Shown: positions 1 to 11,189, numbered from the stretch's first letter. The stretch: DNA of 49,409 nt from Gnetum montanum (GCA_015680685.1 MNCI01029667.1:27479-76887); one strand, 5' to 3'. Translations and numbers: made by a program. Notes: generated by a model from the sequence alone, not told the origin.

Positions 1-1396
1 GTAGGAACCTTTACACTGTCATTTGCATTGCTCGTTAGCTTTATTGTAGCTCTCTTGGTTATACCTAACATGTTTTTGTTACATAGTAGATACCACATTT
101 GACATCGTAGGTCCTTCTTCGATCCGCCTGCTATCATGTGCCAAGACCCCTAATAAGTTTACCTTCATGTAGGGGGTGGTCGACAATATGATTGACTATC
201 TAAAGCAGATCGATCTAGAAGTGGGTAAGTGAAGTAGTTATGCTAGGCTTTCTGAACTGCTAAACTTTTGGTACACTAACTTTCTGAACTTTGCTATGCT
301 AACTTGCCAAACTTTGCTATGCTAACTTGCTGAATCTTGCTACACTAACTTGCTAAACTTTGCTATGCTAACTTGCTAAACTTTATTACACTACTGGGAA
401 TAATGCCTTTTGTGTGTGGTTGACAGCCTCTCACCTTAGGTGGGACCCGAAACAAGCAATCAAAGTTGATGCCATGCCTGCATTCCCACCGGAACTGACC
501 GAGGTGCCACGTCACATATATGATGAGGCTAGCGAATGTGCGTTGTACTCAGCATGCTCCCTATGGGACTACAGGTGTGTGAACGAAGACTTGTGGAAAC
601 AAGTCTAGAAGCTTGAGAAGGAGAAAGCCAATTTGACCACTGAGGTGGAAGACCTCTGCTCCAGAAATGAGTTTCTTTTGGCCTGTGATACCAATGATGG
701 CAGTTGGCGCATGGACGTCATTGATTATGCAAGATATTAGATGACCGTGTAGCACAACAATGAGGCCACACGTGAAATAATTGACAAGCAAATGCAGATG
801 GACTTGTTGGCCCAGAAGAACCAAGATTAGAAAGATCATAGCACAAGAGTTTACGAGTGGGGGCAATCCCAGAAAAACCACAAGCATATGTATAAACTGG
901 AACGTGCCACCTACTATAAACAGTACCGGGATGCTTCAGTTAATTTGTATACTCATGAAGTATTCCTGGATGCCATTGGCACTTTTGGGGCTTACAACAA
1001 GTGACAGTTAGTGAATCCCTTGAACAAGAAGTGAGTTTCCCCATGAGTGGGACTACCACTGCCTCCTTTTCTCCAAGGCCACTAAGGTGGATAGCTATTA
1101 AAAAGGAAAAAGTTGCAGTAGACATTGACTTGGGTGATAGGTACCAAGTAGATATTACAGAGGAGGAGGTCTGGCAATGCCTCGGGATTGGTTCAAATCA
1201 CATTCCCCCTAAGACAGACACAGGGCTGTCTCAGGTTAGTCACTTTCTTATGCAGTGTAACAAGGTATTTTATTCTAACTTTCATTGTGATTCTAGTTTA
1301 CTACTTCATTTTCTATGCCAAAAATTCCGGATGAAGACCTCTGAGGATGGGAACAATGATGCAGAGGAAGATAACGTGGAGGAAGACAATGCATGA
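1..1396 (+). pseudogene. Antisense spliced gene of Tat-like element 1 (3' exons, 5' end outside window)
   Basis: Three exons can be placed: 111-224 (after an AG at 109-110, donor GTAAGT at 225), 427-1234 (after AG at 425-426, donor GTTAGT at 1235) and about 1330-1396 (acidic tail ending in TGA). The middle exon aligns by eye with exon 7 of the better-preserved copy at 37573-42508: both begin near an LRWDP/LQWDP motif, continue through PRxxYDxxxxC and a coiled-coil stretch with QMDLL, and end in an IDLG...EEE segment. The intron before it occurs at the same place in both copies. The gene runs opposite to the adjoining gag-pro (5820 to 2056, minus). In-frame stops (for example in the 730-840 part) show it is decayed. 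Function unknown; it is most like the antisense additional ORFs carried by Tat-lineage elements. Family assignment is inference; the homology of the two copies is seen directly. Confidence 0.7.
255..392 (+). repeat. Six tandem 23-bp units inside an intron
   Basis: Units at 255, 278, 301, 324, 347 and 370 follow the pattern AACTTGCTAAACTTTGCTATGCT with a few changes. The array lies within the intron 225-426 of the antisense gene and accounts for most of that intron's extra length compared with the equivalent 105-bp intron in the other copy. The unit ends GCTATGCT or GCTACACT, the two CpG-decay forms of GCTACGCT, the word that forms hairpins in the LTR at 6977-7475. Confidence 0.9.
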
Positions 1397-1544
1397 GAGC
1401 AAGGGATCTTATTGTGTAATTTTTTTGCAAGAATATTGCAAACATTATTTAATTGAAAATTTGAATAGAAAATGAATTATGAAAAGATCTATTTTTTTTT
1501 AGCTTGCATATTACCTATGTGATCAGTTTTTATCATTTTTTTTG

Positions 1545-1900
1545 TCTTAGTTTTAGGCCATTTTGGGCCATGGTCAGGTAATAAACAAAAGAAATTTTTT
1601 TTTTTTTGTCTTAGTTTTAGGCCATTTCTAGCCGTGTGTAGTTTTAGGCCATTTTGAGCTGTGGGACAATGTAGTTTTAGGCCATTTCAAGGCATGGGAC
1701 AATGTAGTTTTAGGCCATTTTGGGCCATGGGACAATGTTGTTTTAGGCCATTTTGAGCCATGTGTAGTTTTAGGCCATTTCGAGCCATGTGTAGTTTTAG
1801 GCCATTTCGAGCCATGGGACAATGTAAATTGAGGATTTTTCCAGTTTTAGGCCTTAGTGGGCCGCATGTAGTTTTAAGCCATTTTGAGCTGTGGGGTGAT
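1545..1900 (-). repeat. 27/33-bp tandem repeat downstream of gag-pro (element 1)
   Basis: About nine units built on TAGTTTTAGGCCATTTTGAG (plus strand), either 27 bp or, with an extra GGACAATG-type insert, 33 bp. Both lengths are multiples of three, so the minus strand stays open and reads HGSKWPKTT over and over. The array sits directly after the protease on the element's sense strand. Tandem repeats in the 3' untranslated region are known for Tat-lineage elements. A related core (AATGaCaTTAAACTA) is found at 36955-37200 and 46381-46735 in element 2. Confidence 0.85.
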
Positions 1901-2055
1901 GTAAACAGAGGATATGTTAATGGTTTAAAAGAATTAGTTTGGTGCTTAGCATAGATGAATGGATGTGAAGAAAACAAGAGATAAATGTACAATGGATGTT
2001 AACTGGGTAGGAAGCAGCGGAGTTGCTATGCTATACAAAATTTCTTTCTGACCCA

Positions 2056-5000
2056 TCATGGATTTGGTAAGGCATAAGGCCGAGAGGCTTTACTACAACA
2101 TTCATCTACATCATTGTCTTCCACTTGAAAAGGTAACTTGGCCCACGCATTTTCATTTTTTGCACCAACGTGTTGGATCGGTTCTTTCTTTAAACAGTTA
2201 GTGTCGATGGAGATAGGTGCCTCATTCTCAAAGGTTATGACCTCCGAACCCTACTTCATATCTACATTATTTATTACTTGCATTGCCACCTCGTCACCGT
2301 GGATCACCACCTCCCTTCCTGCATAGGGCAAGTGGATTTCCTAATGTATGGATGAAGAGATGGCCCTAAGTTGGGCTAACCAAGACCTCCCCAAGATCAG
2401 GTTAAACCCGAGCATCTCTTCAACTATGATAAACATTGCATTTATGGGGAACTGGTCCCCTACCACAAAGTCAATGTGGACAGTGCCTTTCACCACAAAC
2501 CATGCCCCGTTGAATGACTTTAAGCATAATGTTTTCGTTGGTTTGATCTGGTCTACCAAACCCAACTTATCCACAATGGAGAATGGGATGACATTCGTAG
2601 CAGCCCCATCATCAATGTGTACCCTTCAGATCTTATGTTAGCTGACCTGAATTATTATGAATAGGGGTGTTATAGTCACCTAACCCTTTTCAGGGTCTTC
2701 CCTAATGGAATCATCACAGAATGTCAATTAGGATGGTTGCGATTCTGCAAGCATAGAAGGAAGCATAACCGAGTGAATTACTTTCTCTTCTATTGGCATG
2801 TTCTCGTCGACTGGTATTGCCATTAACATGCAAACCAAAGCCTCACAGTGTGTAGTGGAAGTCATTATTAGGTCATACAGGCTCAACGTTGTGTTCTTTT
2901 CTTTTAGAGCTTGCTTGACCTAAGTAAGAGCACTTCATAGTTCTTGTCCACCTTCCTGTTTCTTGTTGTCCTTCTCCTCTTCCATTTGTCCCAGAAGAAG
3001 AATATCTTGAGGAGGAATATTTTCAGGTTTTGGATCAGACCTTTTTGAGCGAGGTGGCGATGACTATGAGCATGTAACAGCAATAAATTTTGATGAAGAT
3101 GATGTAGATGCAGAGGGCGAGGGGTGGGTTTGGAAGGACCTGGGGCGGTACCTTCTGTTGTTGCCTCACTTGCTGAATGCTCTTCTTGTTTCCTTGGATG
3201 AGAAGGCTATAGTACCATCTTATGCGGAGTGGGGGCGGTTGAATGGTTTAGCCCCCTAATGATGAATGGCGCTCTCAGTGTTAGTGCATGTGGTGTTGCA
3301 GTTTTGTTTACAGAGGGTGCAGTGGCGGATGTTCGAGGAGGGGCCCTTAGGAAAAAGGGTTGCTATAGGGATTTTTTAACCACTGCCGATGTTGGTGCAC
3401 TACGCTGAGGCACATGAACCACAAATGGCTGCTAAGGTGGTTTGGGATTACTGTCCATGCCAATAGTGTTGATGATATAACCAGCATTGTTGGCATTAAG
3501 TGGGTCTATGTAAACATGCATAGATTGATTTTTGGGGCACACGGGGTTGCTTTTTTCTAGAACCAACTTTCCTTGATCAATCATTCTTTGAATGTCATCC
3601 TTTAACACCAAACAGTAATCTGTGTTGTGACCACAAAGTTGATGGTAGTCACAGAACCGTTCCAGCCTAAAATTTTTAGGAACTGGCGGCTCATTAGGCA
3701 AAGCCAAGGAGGGGTTCCTAAGGAGCTCATAGTACCGTTGATGCCTTTTGGTTACCTACTCTAACATCCTCTTGTGTTGAATATACCCCACTCCTAGTAA
3801 TTACTTCAGAAGTTCTAAAGGCTTGACAAGCAGCGGGGTATATTTAGAGCGATCTTTATGCTCGAAATTAGGCTTAGAATGGGTGGATGCTTCAAGTGCT
3901 AATGTGGAGGGTTGAGTGGCATTGTTTAGGCTGGGTGCAAGGTTAGTTGGCGTAGTGGCTACCTTTTTGTTGTTCTTGTTTTTGGGCTTGGCTTCGTTTT
4001 CCATAGCGACCACTGTGGCTCTTGCAGCCTTTCCCTTATCTTTATCCTTTTTTGTAAACATGTTTTTGTATGCAACATAGGCTGGATCATTACTTGCCTC
4101 AGCCACATCTTCTATGCTATTGGTCTAGGCAAAAGCCTGACTAAGAGTTCATGGAGTGAGATAGTACAGTTTGGACTTAATGAAGTCATTCACTGCACCC
4201 TTAAAGAAGGCCAGCAGATGGGCCTCCATGATGGGCTCGCGGATCTCATTCAAGGTAGCGCTCCACCACTATATGAATTTCTGGACTAATTCCAATGGAT
4301 CTTTCTTGATGCTCATTAACTGATCTAGCGTAACCTCTGGTCTCAAGTTATACTTGAAATGAGTTACGAATTGAGCCAGCAGCTCCTCTAGGGTTGAGAT
4401 AGAGGAGCGTGGAAGCATGCGATACCAATCCAAGCCTTTGCCTGTTAGATACATAGCAAAGATGTAGATGATTGTGTGCATCCATTGTTGCAAAAGAAGG
4501 GACTCAGATCTAATGTTACAAGATGCACGTTGGGATCACCCTCCCCGTTGTATTTTGTGAAGTGGGGAAGTGGCATCCCGAGGGGTAATGTTAGCATGGG
4601 GACTGCTGGGCTGATGGGATCGTCATGGTAGAAATCCATGACTTGTACCATGTCAGAATCGGAAATTTTGAGGTGTCAAACCTCTTCAGTCAGGGTCTAG
4701 ATAAGTTGAAATGCTTGATCCAAACCCAAGGGCAATGTAGACGGTTGGAGAGTTATAGGGGCAGCCAACATTGGTGGCATGGTAGGGGCAGCAGCCTGGC
4801 TCATAGGCGATGTCATTGGGGTGGCCTCTATGAAAGGTGCTGCTTGTGGTGTCCACCACCCAGTGGGTGGTGCTGTTGGAGTAGCGGCCACTGGTGGTGC
4901 TACGGGGTTGGCAGTGCACATGATTGGTGGGGAAGACCACAGTCCCTCACTTGGTTATACCATTTGCAGGACTTGGTATGTTTGATGGCGAGCATAGTGG

Positions 5001-5820
5001 GACATTTGCGAAGGTTGTGAAATAGGGGGGAAGTGAATGGGTCCACCACGTGGTTGGAGGTGGATCTGCCGCTGACACTGGAACAGGTGCAAATGCCAAA
5101 ATGGATGCAGAAACCATATGCAACTGCGACGTAGGTACTATGTGGACGTAAGGCAGGCTAGCCATGATCAGTGCATGGTACGATGCAAGAATGGATTGGG
5201 TAAAAGATTATGGAGGGGTAGTGCCTGGAAATGAGATGGAGGGATAGGCATGTTGATACACTGAGTGCATGGCATGGCTACCCATTGCCGATGGGACTAC
5301 AAGTTGCAACGGGGTAGACGTAATCATAAAGGGAGCAATCGTGAAGAGTTGGTTTGACCAGGAGGATGGGGTGGAAGGGATAGTTGCAGGGTTAGTTCAA
5401 CCCCCACCCTCAAATTGGGAATCCAAGCCTCTTATCCATCTTGGAAAGTCTCTTCATAGTAGAACACCGTGTCTCGATGCTCCTTAGGCCTACTTGCCCA
5501 TATCGATTGATCTAAGATCCACTGATATGTTTGCGTGAGAGGAATGGAAACAAATTCCCTCCCATTGTGGTAAATGAACTCAAAGTTATGTTTTTCTTTG
5601 AGTTCTTGGGTTTCTAAGGGAATATTTACCTAAACCTTAGCTTAGAGAAAAGTGTAAAGCTCGGTATGTTGTGCCAAGCTCTCAGGTGATCAGTTTGGAT
5701 CCTAAGAGATCGGCATGGTCCTAGCACTGGGCTAGGTGGTTACTTGATACCTGTGGTGCCCTGAACAAAAAAGGGGACCTCAATGTCAGAGGTAGCAATA
5801 GTGGTGGTTGAAGAAATCAT
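2056..5820 (-). pseudogene. gag-pro: Ty3/gypsy (Tat-like) gag-protease, element 1
   Basis: One decayed reading region from a plausible ATG (5820) to a stop at 2056. Order on the minus strand: short N-terminal part; Pro/Ala/Thr-rich segment (about 5165-4690); capsid region with LPHFTKYNGEGDPNVHL (about 4570) and GKGLDWYRMLPRSS (about 4430), typical of plant retrotransposon Gag; Lys/Asn-rich linker (about 4050-3940); a zinc-knuckle-like C-x2-H-x4-H-x4-C (3612-3653); then retropepsin with IDDGAATN (2602-2616), the ILGRSWL flap-end motif and a C-terminal tail. Several in-frame stops and frame changes separate these blocks. It is homologous block by block to 33601-36954. No reverse transcriptase follows; a tandem repeat and the antisense gene come next. 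Gag would build the particle and the protease would process it; neither can be made intact here. Confidence 0.85.
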
Positions 5821-6190
5821 TTTCACGAGGCTAAAAATAGTTTGCAAATGAGGAAAACAAAGAGATCAAGTGGCAATCAGAGGCTTTCTATCCTACAGGG
5901 TTTTAAAGGAACCGTCGTTATGACCAACCTATACCACACGGTGCGTAAACAACTGCAAGGGTTTCATGTTTATGCTAATAGGTAACGGGGTACAAAGAGC
6001 ATGAAAGACTACCCATGAGACACAAAAAAGGGCATCAAAAGGCCCTCCTTCAAGCACTAGAAAACTATAGCAACCAAAAACACTGGTGGTTGGAAACACC
6101 GAGAGGTTGTCGAGCAAATAGTTTAACCCTGGATCTGTGCGAGGGCCATGCTGGATAAAATGGAACCAGGGCACCTTGACTGGTCTGGTA
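5821..6190 (-). other. Leader between LTR and gag of element 1
   Basis: Untranslated stretch between the presumed LTR end and the gag ATG. A primer binding site is expected near 6190-6150 on the minus strand, but I see no clear match to a tRNA 3' end, nor to the site of element 2. The LTR end is therefore placed only roughly. Confidence 0.4.
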
Positions 6191-6529
6191 GATCAGACAG
6201 GGACTTAATCGATGTAACTTAACCTTACGTGAATGTTGTTTCAATTATGAGATACATGAGGTAAAACCGATAATTAATAAATGCAAGAATAAAGAAAATA
6301 ATGCCAAACAATAATAACAATAAAGAGATAATAGAATAAATTGGGGTAAGGAAATGCACTGCCACAAAGTCACAGGTTTGATTCTTTGCCTTGTTTAAAA
6401 TGTATAAGTTATACAACGCCGGAGGCAAATAGAGAGTTCAAGGATGACAAGAACGCTCAAAATACCTCAACTATGCCTTCGAATGTGAACTTAAAAGCCA
6501 ACTACATAGAGATGCTGACTCTTTGGATG

Positions 6530-6745
6530 AGAAATGCCAACCAGAAGAGCTAACCAGTGTAAAATGCCAACAAGCCAACCACTCTTGTTAATGCAAAAGT
6601 GCCAATTCTTTGAGTCAATAAGCCCAATCCAAAGAAAAGCCAACGCGCAAAAATGCCAATGCAAATAGCCAACTCAAATTGCCAACTGCCAAAAATTTCC
6701 AACCCAAAAGTGGTAATACCAAAAATGCCAACCCTTTGAGCATTG
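6530..6745 (-). repeat. Degenerate GTTGGCATTTT word repeat in R/U5
   Basis: On the minus strand TTGGC followed by A/T-rich sequence recurs roughly every 20-30 bases (near 6735, 6680, 6670, 6650, 6635, 6610, 6580, 6560, 6540). It lies just downstream of the TATA box, so it would be at the start of the element's transcript. Confidence 0.6.
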
Positions 6746-6755
6746 TTCACCAGGG

Positions 6756-6763
6756 TATTTATA
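6756..6763 (-). promoter_or_regulatory. LTR TATA box (element 1)
   Basis: TATAAATA on the minus strand inside CCCTATAAATACCCT, about 1.15 kb into the LTR. The same 15-base context recurs in both LTRs of element 2, which supports it as the core promoter. Confidence 0.75.
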
Positions 6764-6976
6764 GGGCCAGGAGCAGGCAAGAGATGCAGTTTAGGTGTCA
6801 TGTGTCCTGGACCCATGAGATGCTAATGTTCCATACTACATAGATATGCAAAGCTGATCGTGAACCTGCTACGCTACAACCATGTTTTTGAACCTGGAAA
6901 TTTTGGAATCAGGTGTGCCAACAATGCAAGCAAGAGATGAAGCATATTGAAGTAGCGTAGCCTCTTGCTACACTGT

Positions 6977-7475
6977 GCTACGCTATGTAGCATAGCACAT
7001 CAATGTAGCGTAGCCACTGGTTTAAACAGAAGACTTGCATTAGAGTCACTTGCTTTTGTTGAAGGTCTTGGTGCACACTGGGCTAACCTTTGGAGCATTT
7101 TTATTAATGTGCATATTTTCTATGCTATGCTACACTATGTAGCATAGCATAGTGTAGCAGCCAATGCAACATGCATTTTTGTCAAAATTGCGGTACTTGG
7201 CAAGAAAACTTTTCTTGTGGTTCAAGTGCTAACTAAGACAGGGAAATTTTAAAAACCACAATGCTATTAAATGTAATCCTTTTGCCAAAACGGCTTGGTG
7301 CAGGAACCTTTGCATGTTTCACCCTTGCTACGCTATGTAGCGTAGCATAGCGTAACATAGCGTAGAATCCTATGTTGGGCAAAATCTGACCTTGCCTTGC
7401 ATGAACATCTTGCCAAAACTCTTATTCAGACACTTAATTGATTTTTCAAAGGCTTGCTATGCTACACAGCGTAGC
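6977..7475. repeat. CpG-rich hairpin cluster (GCTACGCTA) in U3
   Basis: Inverted repeats at 6977-6996 (GCTACGCTA/TAGCATAGC), 7129-7158 (perfect 11-base arms GCTACACTATG, 8-base loop), 7327-7346 (GCTACGCTA-TG-TAGCGTAGC, perfect 9-base arms) and 7456-7475. The variants differ mainly at the CG (CG, TG or CA), the pattern expected from methyl-cytosine decay. Confidence 0.85.
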
Positions 7476-7919
7476 AGAATTTTCAACTAGAAAACTTGTC
7501 GAGCTATTTTGCTCATCCTGAGCATCATTGACAACTCCTAGCATAGCTTCTGAGTAGACTGATAGCTGGGTGGATTGTCTAGGTGGGCAAGCTAGAGAGT
7601 CCATTGGGCTTATCAGCTCTGGAGGTAGAAAACTTGCTGAACTGAATAGTCTAACCTCAGTGCATTCATTTCCTACCAAACTATCATGAAGCTACACTTG
7701 TGGAAATGTTTACCTCAGTTCCAAGACCCTTGTGAAGCAAGAGTGCCTTGGAATTTTATGGTGTTTCAGGGAGGTATATTTACATGACACTTTATGCTAC
7801 AATGGTTTTTACAAAAAGTACACAAGACATGAAAAGAAAAACTTTGACAAAAAATAAAACTTGATGAAGCTTGATGTAGCCTATGTAGTTCCTAGTGGTG
7901 GTGTATCCTCCATCAATTA

Positions 7920-7930
7920 CTTCCCCTTTT
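7920..7930 (-). other. Polypurine tract
   Basis: AAAAGGGGAAG on the minus strand, followed by TAAT and then the LTR start TGATGG. A polypurine tract primes plus-strand synthesis and stands immediately before a 3' LTR, so this LTR may have been the 3' LTR of whatever lay at 7.9 kb and above. Confidence 0.6.
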
Positions 7931-8399
7931 CATGAGGCATCTAAAATTATATCTATTTAGGAGTTCCTAAAGTTTCTCTTGCTCCATTCTTGGGTCACGT
8001 ACCATCTATGCTTATTGTGTAATGTGCAATGAAGTAGGTACATCCCATGGACATGGTAGCTACAAAAACATCTAATTAGCTTTAACATATCATGTTGTAA
8101 ACTACCTTATTTCTTTATCAAAAGCTCTATCCTTTGCTCATAATTCATGATAATCAAACAATATTTTGGATAATTTTGCTACTACATCTTTTTGCCCCTA
8201 GTAGCCAGCCTTTACTACTTCTAACTCAGAGCTTACCACCTAAAGTTTTTGTAAGGCATCTTTGCAGTCTACAAACTCCTTCTTGTATAATGCGTACATG
8301 GCTACTACTTATTGTTCCAATTTATTTCTAAGCCTACTTGTTGTTAACATGGCTAAGATAGTATAACAAAGATTACCCAACCCCATGTATTCTTTCAAA
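7931..8399. other. Non-coding stretch before the polypurine tract
   Basis: Lies between the end of the coiled-coil ORF and the polypurine tract; probably 3' untranslated sequence of the same minus-strand remnant. No gene or clear repeat is visible. Confidence 0.4.
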
Positions 8400-10625
8400 T
8401 CCTCTATCTATAGGTCTTTTTTTTTTTTACTTCTACTTGGTAAACATGGGCATAACTATCCAAGAAGAGTTGCTAGTCTAGATTTTGTGCTGATATGGAA
8501 TTGATTCTAGCCTTCTCCATATGGATCTCCTTCTCATTAATCTGCTTATTTGTTCCCACATAGTCATAGAAGTATTCCTTAATCCATTCATGCTTCTTAG
8601 CTTCATTCAGCCACATGTTGATCTCAATTGCTAATTTTTATTTAATCACATATAACTCCTCCATTGAGAGGGTTCTATTCTCTCTTGCTAAGTGGCTCAT
8701 GTCTTGGTTAACCCTCATCAATTGCTCTCTAAACTAATCGATGCTTTCTTCCAGGATGTTCTTTTGCTTTTGAATGTTTTTTAACCTACTATTATCAGCA
8801 ATGAGTTCTTTATTCTCTTCTTGTACTATATTGAGTGCCTTAGCATGTGCATATGTTTGTGCTTCTACTACCAAGGCATTCCACACCACTTTCTCCTTCT
8901 TATTCTCCATCTATTTTTTCTACTCTAACATGCAATTCATTTTCTTTGTTCTAAATTTCTCTAGTTGATCTGATGCAACATATTGTGCTAGATCTTTGTG
9001 TTAAGCCCTTAGGGTCACAAGCTCTTCTTGTAATCTCATAATTTCAACTTTTGCATGCTTTATTCTGGTTTCTACCATCACCAACTTACCTTTGGTTGTA
9101 ATCAACTCTAACTACACTACAAGCACATCACTTGGGATGTTGAAAAGTGTTGTTATCACCCATCCAGCCTATAGTAGTTTATCTAGCACATCTTCATGAT
9201 CTACAGGAGTCATCGAGGTTCTAGCTAACATATGAGCATCTCTGGCTCTAGTTAGATCAACTGGTGACACAACAAGTACATTGAAGAATTCCTTAATGTG
9301 ATCTATGATCACTTCTATGGCTTCCGCTACATCTTGGTGTTGCATTATTACAATTGTGGCTCCTTCTCTGGTTTCAAGCACCACTTGGAATGATGCAACG
9401 TTCCTAGAGATCTATTATGGCCATTAAGCCACTCCTCCTAATTGCAAAGATATTTGTCCACTTACAGGATCTGTAGAAACTATGGGTTGAATGGCATTGC
9501 CAATTACTCTATAGAGGTTGGCCTCTTTCCATGTTCCCCAACTAATAGTTTCTGTAATCTATTGTAGATGATTCAGTAATGGTCTATAGTCTTGTAACAA
9601 AAGTGGTGGAACTTCATGTTGTTGTTGCTCTTACTACTATTGTTTCTCTTATTATTTCTACTACTACTCTTGCTATTGTTGACCATTGGATCCCACTTGC
9701 TGTTGTTGTTTAGTGGTTTGTGTCGTTTCCCCAGCTTTTATTTCTACCTTCACCTGATCTTTCTTTGGTGATGCATGCTTAAGCATATTAGCATATGAGG
9801 CATTATGTGCCTTTTTTAGGACATTGATAGTATACCCTATGATTTTAGCACATGTTCATAGCTTCTTAATTAGGTAAGGGAATGGAAGTGCTAGTTTCCT
9901 TGCCTTCTTTTCCTTGAACCACCTTTTCCCATTAGGATCACACTTCCTCTATCCACATAGGTGGATAACCTATTAAGTCTTTTGGTAGGAAATAGATTAT
10001 ATGTGCTAATTTTAAAATATATTCTCTTCTCTAGAGTTAATTCATTGTATTCCTTATCTTCTTTATTATATGCCCTTTTCAGCCATAGTTTTCTAGTTTC
10101 TATGTTGGATCTAGTGGACAAATGTGCCAACCTTGCCCCTTTATTAGGCATGTTCAAAGCTTCTGCTATTACCTTGATCAAATAAGAAACAAAGACTCCC
10201 TATATGTTGACCATAGAATCTTCTACCTTGTTATGCCAAAATTGACATGTCTCTCCTAGATACCATTCACCATTGTTTAACATGATGGGTCATAATAGTG
10301 ACACTTGGAGTTGCATCCTTACCACCTCTAGAAAAAATTCTAAAAATGGACCAAAGTTCATTTCCATAATCACTGTGATCATGAGCATCTTTTCTTGGAT
10401 GATTTGGAGGCATTCTTGTGACATCGTGAGGCACTGTCCCTATACTAGGGGTTCTTCCACCTCCCCATAAGCCAAATGTCTAGTAGCAAGAGTTTCTTGA
10501 TGGATACTGTAAGATTGAGCCTCCTACTCTGCATGTTCTACTTGTGGCTCTTGTGCTCCTATTTAGCCTCTTCCATTGCCTCTTGGTCTCTTACTTATTG
10601 GTTATGGAAGTTCTCCTTGTGCTCC
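8400..10625 (-). pseudogene. Retroelement-associated coiled-coil ORF of unknown function
   Basis: The minus strand keeps long open stretches with scattered stops. In order: a conserved-looking N-terminal part (about 10600-9890) including IAEALNMPNKGARLAHLSTR and a basic segment GKGGSRKRRQGN; a Gln/Asn/Ser-rich low-complexity segment (about 9740-9600); a folded-looking block (9384-9169); and a long Glu/Lys-rich coiled coil (about 9110-8430, for example EENKELIADNSRLKN). Reading frame changes occur near 9890 and 9400. I do not recognise a family. Position between an iMet-like primer site (11171) and a polypurine tract (7920) suggests an additional ORF of a retroelement. Nothing in it looks like reverse transcriptase, integrase or a standard Gag. 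Confidence 0.6.
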
Positions 10626-11170
10626 TCTCATTGGGGACATTTGCAATTAATCAAGAATTTGAAATTACTAAAGTGTTCTCATAAATTCTTAATGGTTTTA
10701 TACCTTACTCATACCCTTAGTTGCATTAAGTTCTTAGTTCATTATGACTATAGTGTTAGGAAATTTTCAAAAAATACTCCCTTTAGTGCATTATATGGCT
10801 TAAGATAATTGGTATGGTTAATTAAGAGTCTTATTAAATTTATTTTGGCCTTAATATGAGTAATTTTCTTTAAAAATTCTTGTTACTTTCCTTTAAACTT
10901 ACCCTTACAATACCTTCCAAGTGTTAAAAATCTTGGAAAAATTGACTCAAATTTTCCTCACTAGCATCCCCCCACAACTAAGATGAGAACTCCAAGATCA
11001 AATAGTTTCAAAAATCATGAAAATCAATGTGATAATGTGCAAGTTATGGCTTGGGAAAGCTAGGAGGTCAAAGCTCAAATAGTAGAATAAAAATGGAAAA
11101 ATCTCCCTAGGCTTCAAATGTGAAATATGAAAAAATTTGCTAAGTGCCCACCTATATATATATTTTAAAG

Positions 11171-11182
11171 GCTCTGATATCA
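11171..11182 (-). other. Possible primer binding site (tRNA-iMet type)
   Basis: The minus strand reads TGATATCAGAGC, 11 of 12 bases matching the common plant retroelement site TGGTATCAGAGC. If real, the LTR it follows lies at 11190 and above, on the minus strand. Confidence 0.4.
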
Positions 11183-11189
11183 TAGGCCA

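Larger units (their letters stand above)
6190..7915 (-). mobile_element. LTR of element 1 (about 1.73 kb)
   Basis: The minus strand begins TGATGGAGG at 7915, directly after a polypurine stretch (7920-7930). A TATA box in a CCCTATAAATACCCT context at 6756-6763 is the same context seen in the element 2 LTRs at 32627 and 49087. Length is close to the 1705-bp LTR of element 2. U3 (about 7915-6770) carries CpG-rich hairpins; the part after the TATA box (6745-6530) is made of TTGGC-containing words. The 6190 end is approximate. It serves as the 5' LTR of the gag-pro at 5820-2056. Confidence 0.65.

Noticed and set aside
255-392. CRISPR-like regular array
   Set aside because: Units are contiguous with no unique spacers and lie in a plant intron; a plain tandem repeat.
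4625-5020. Plus-strand 131-codon frame rich in Trp, Gly and Cys
   Set aside because: Opposite strand of the Pro/Ala/Thr-rich part of Gag in element 1; no independent support.
6150-6195. Primer binding site of element 1
   Set aside because: No stretch matches a tRNA 3' end or the site of element 2 well enough; left unplaced.
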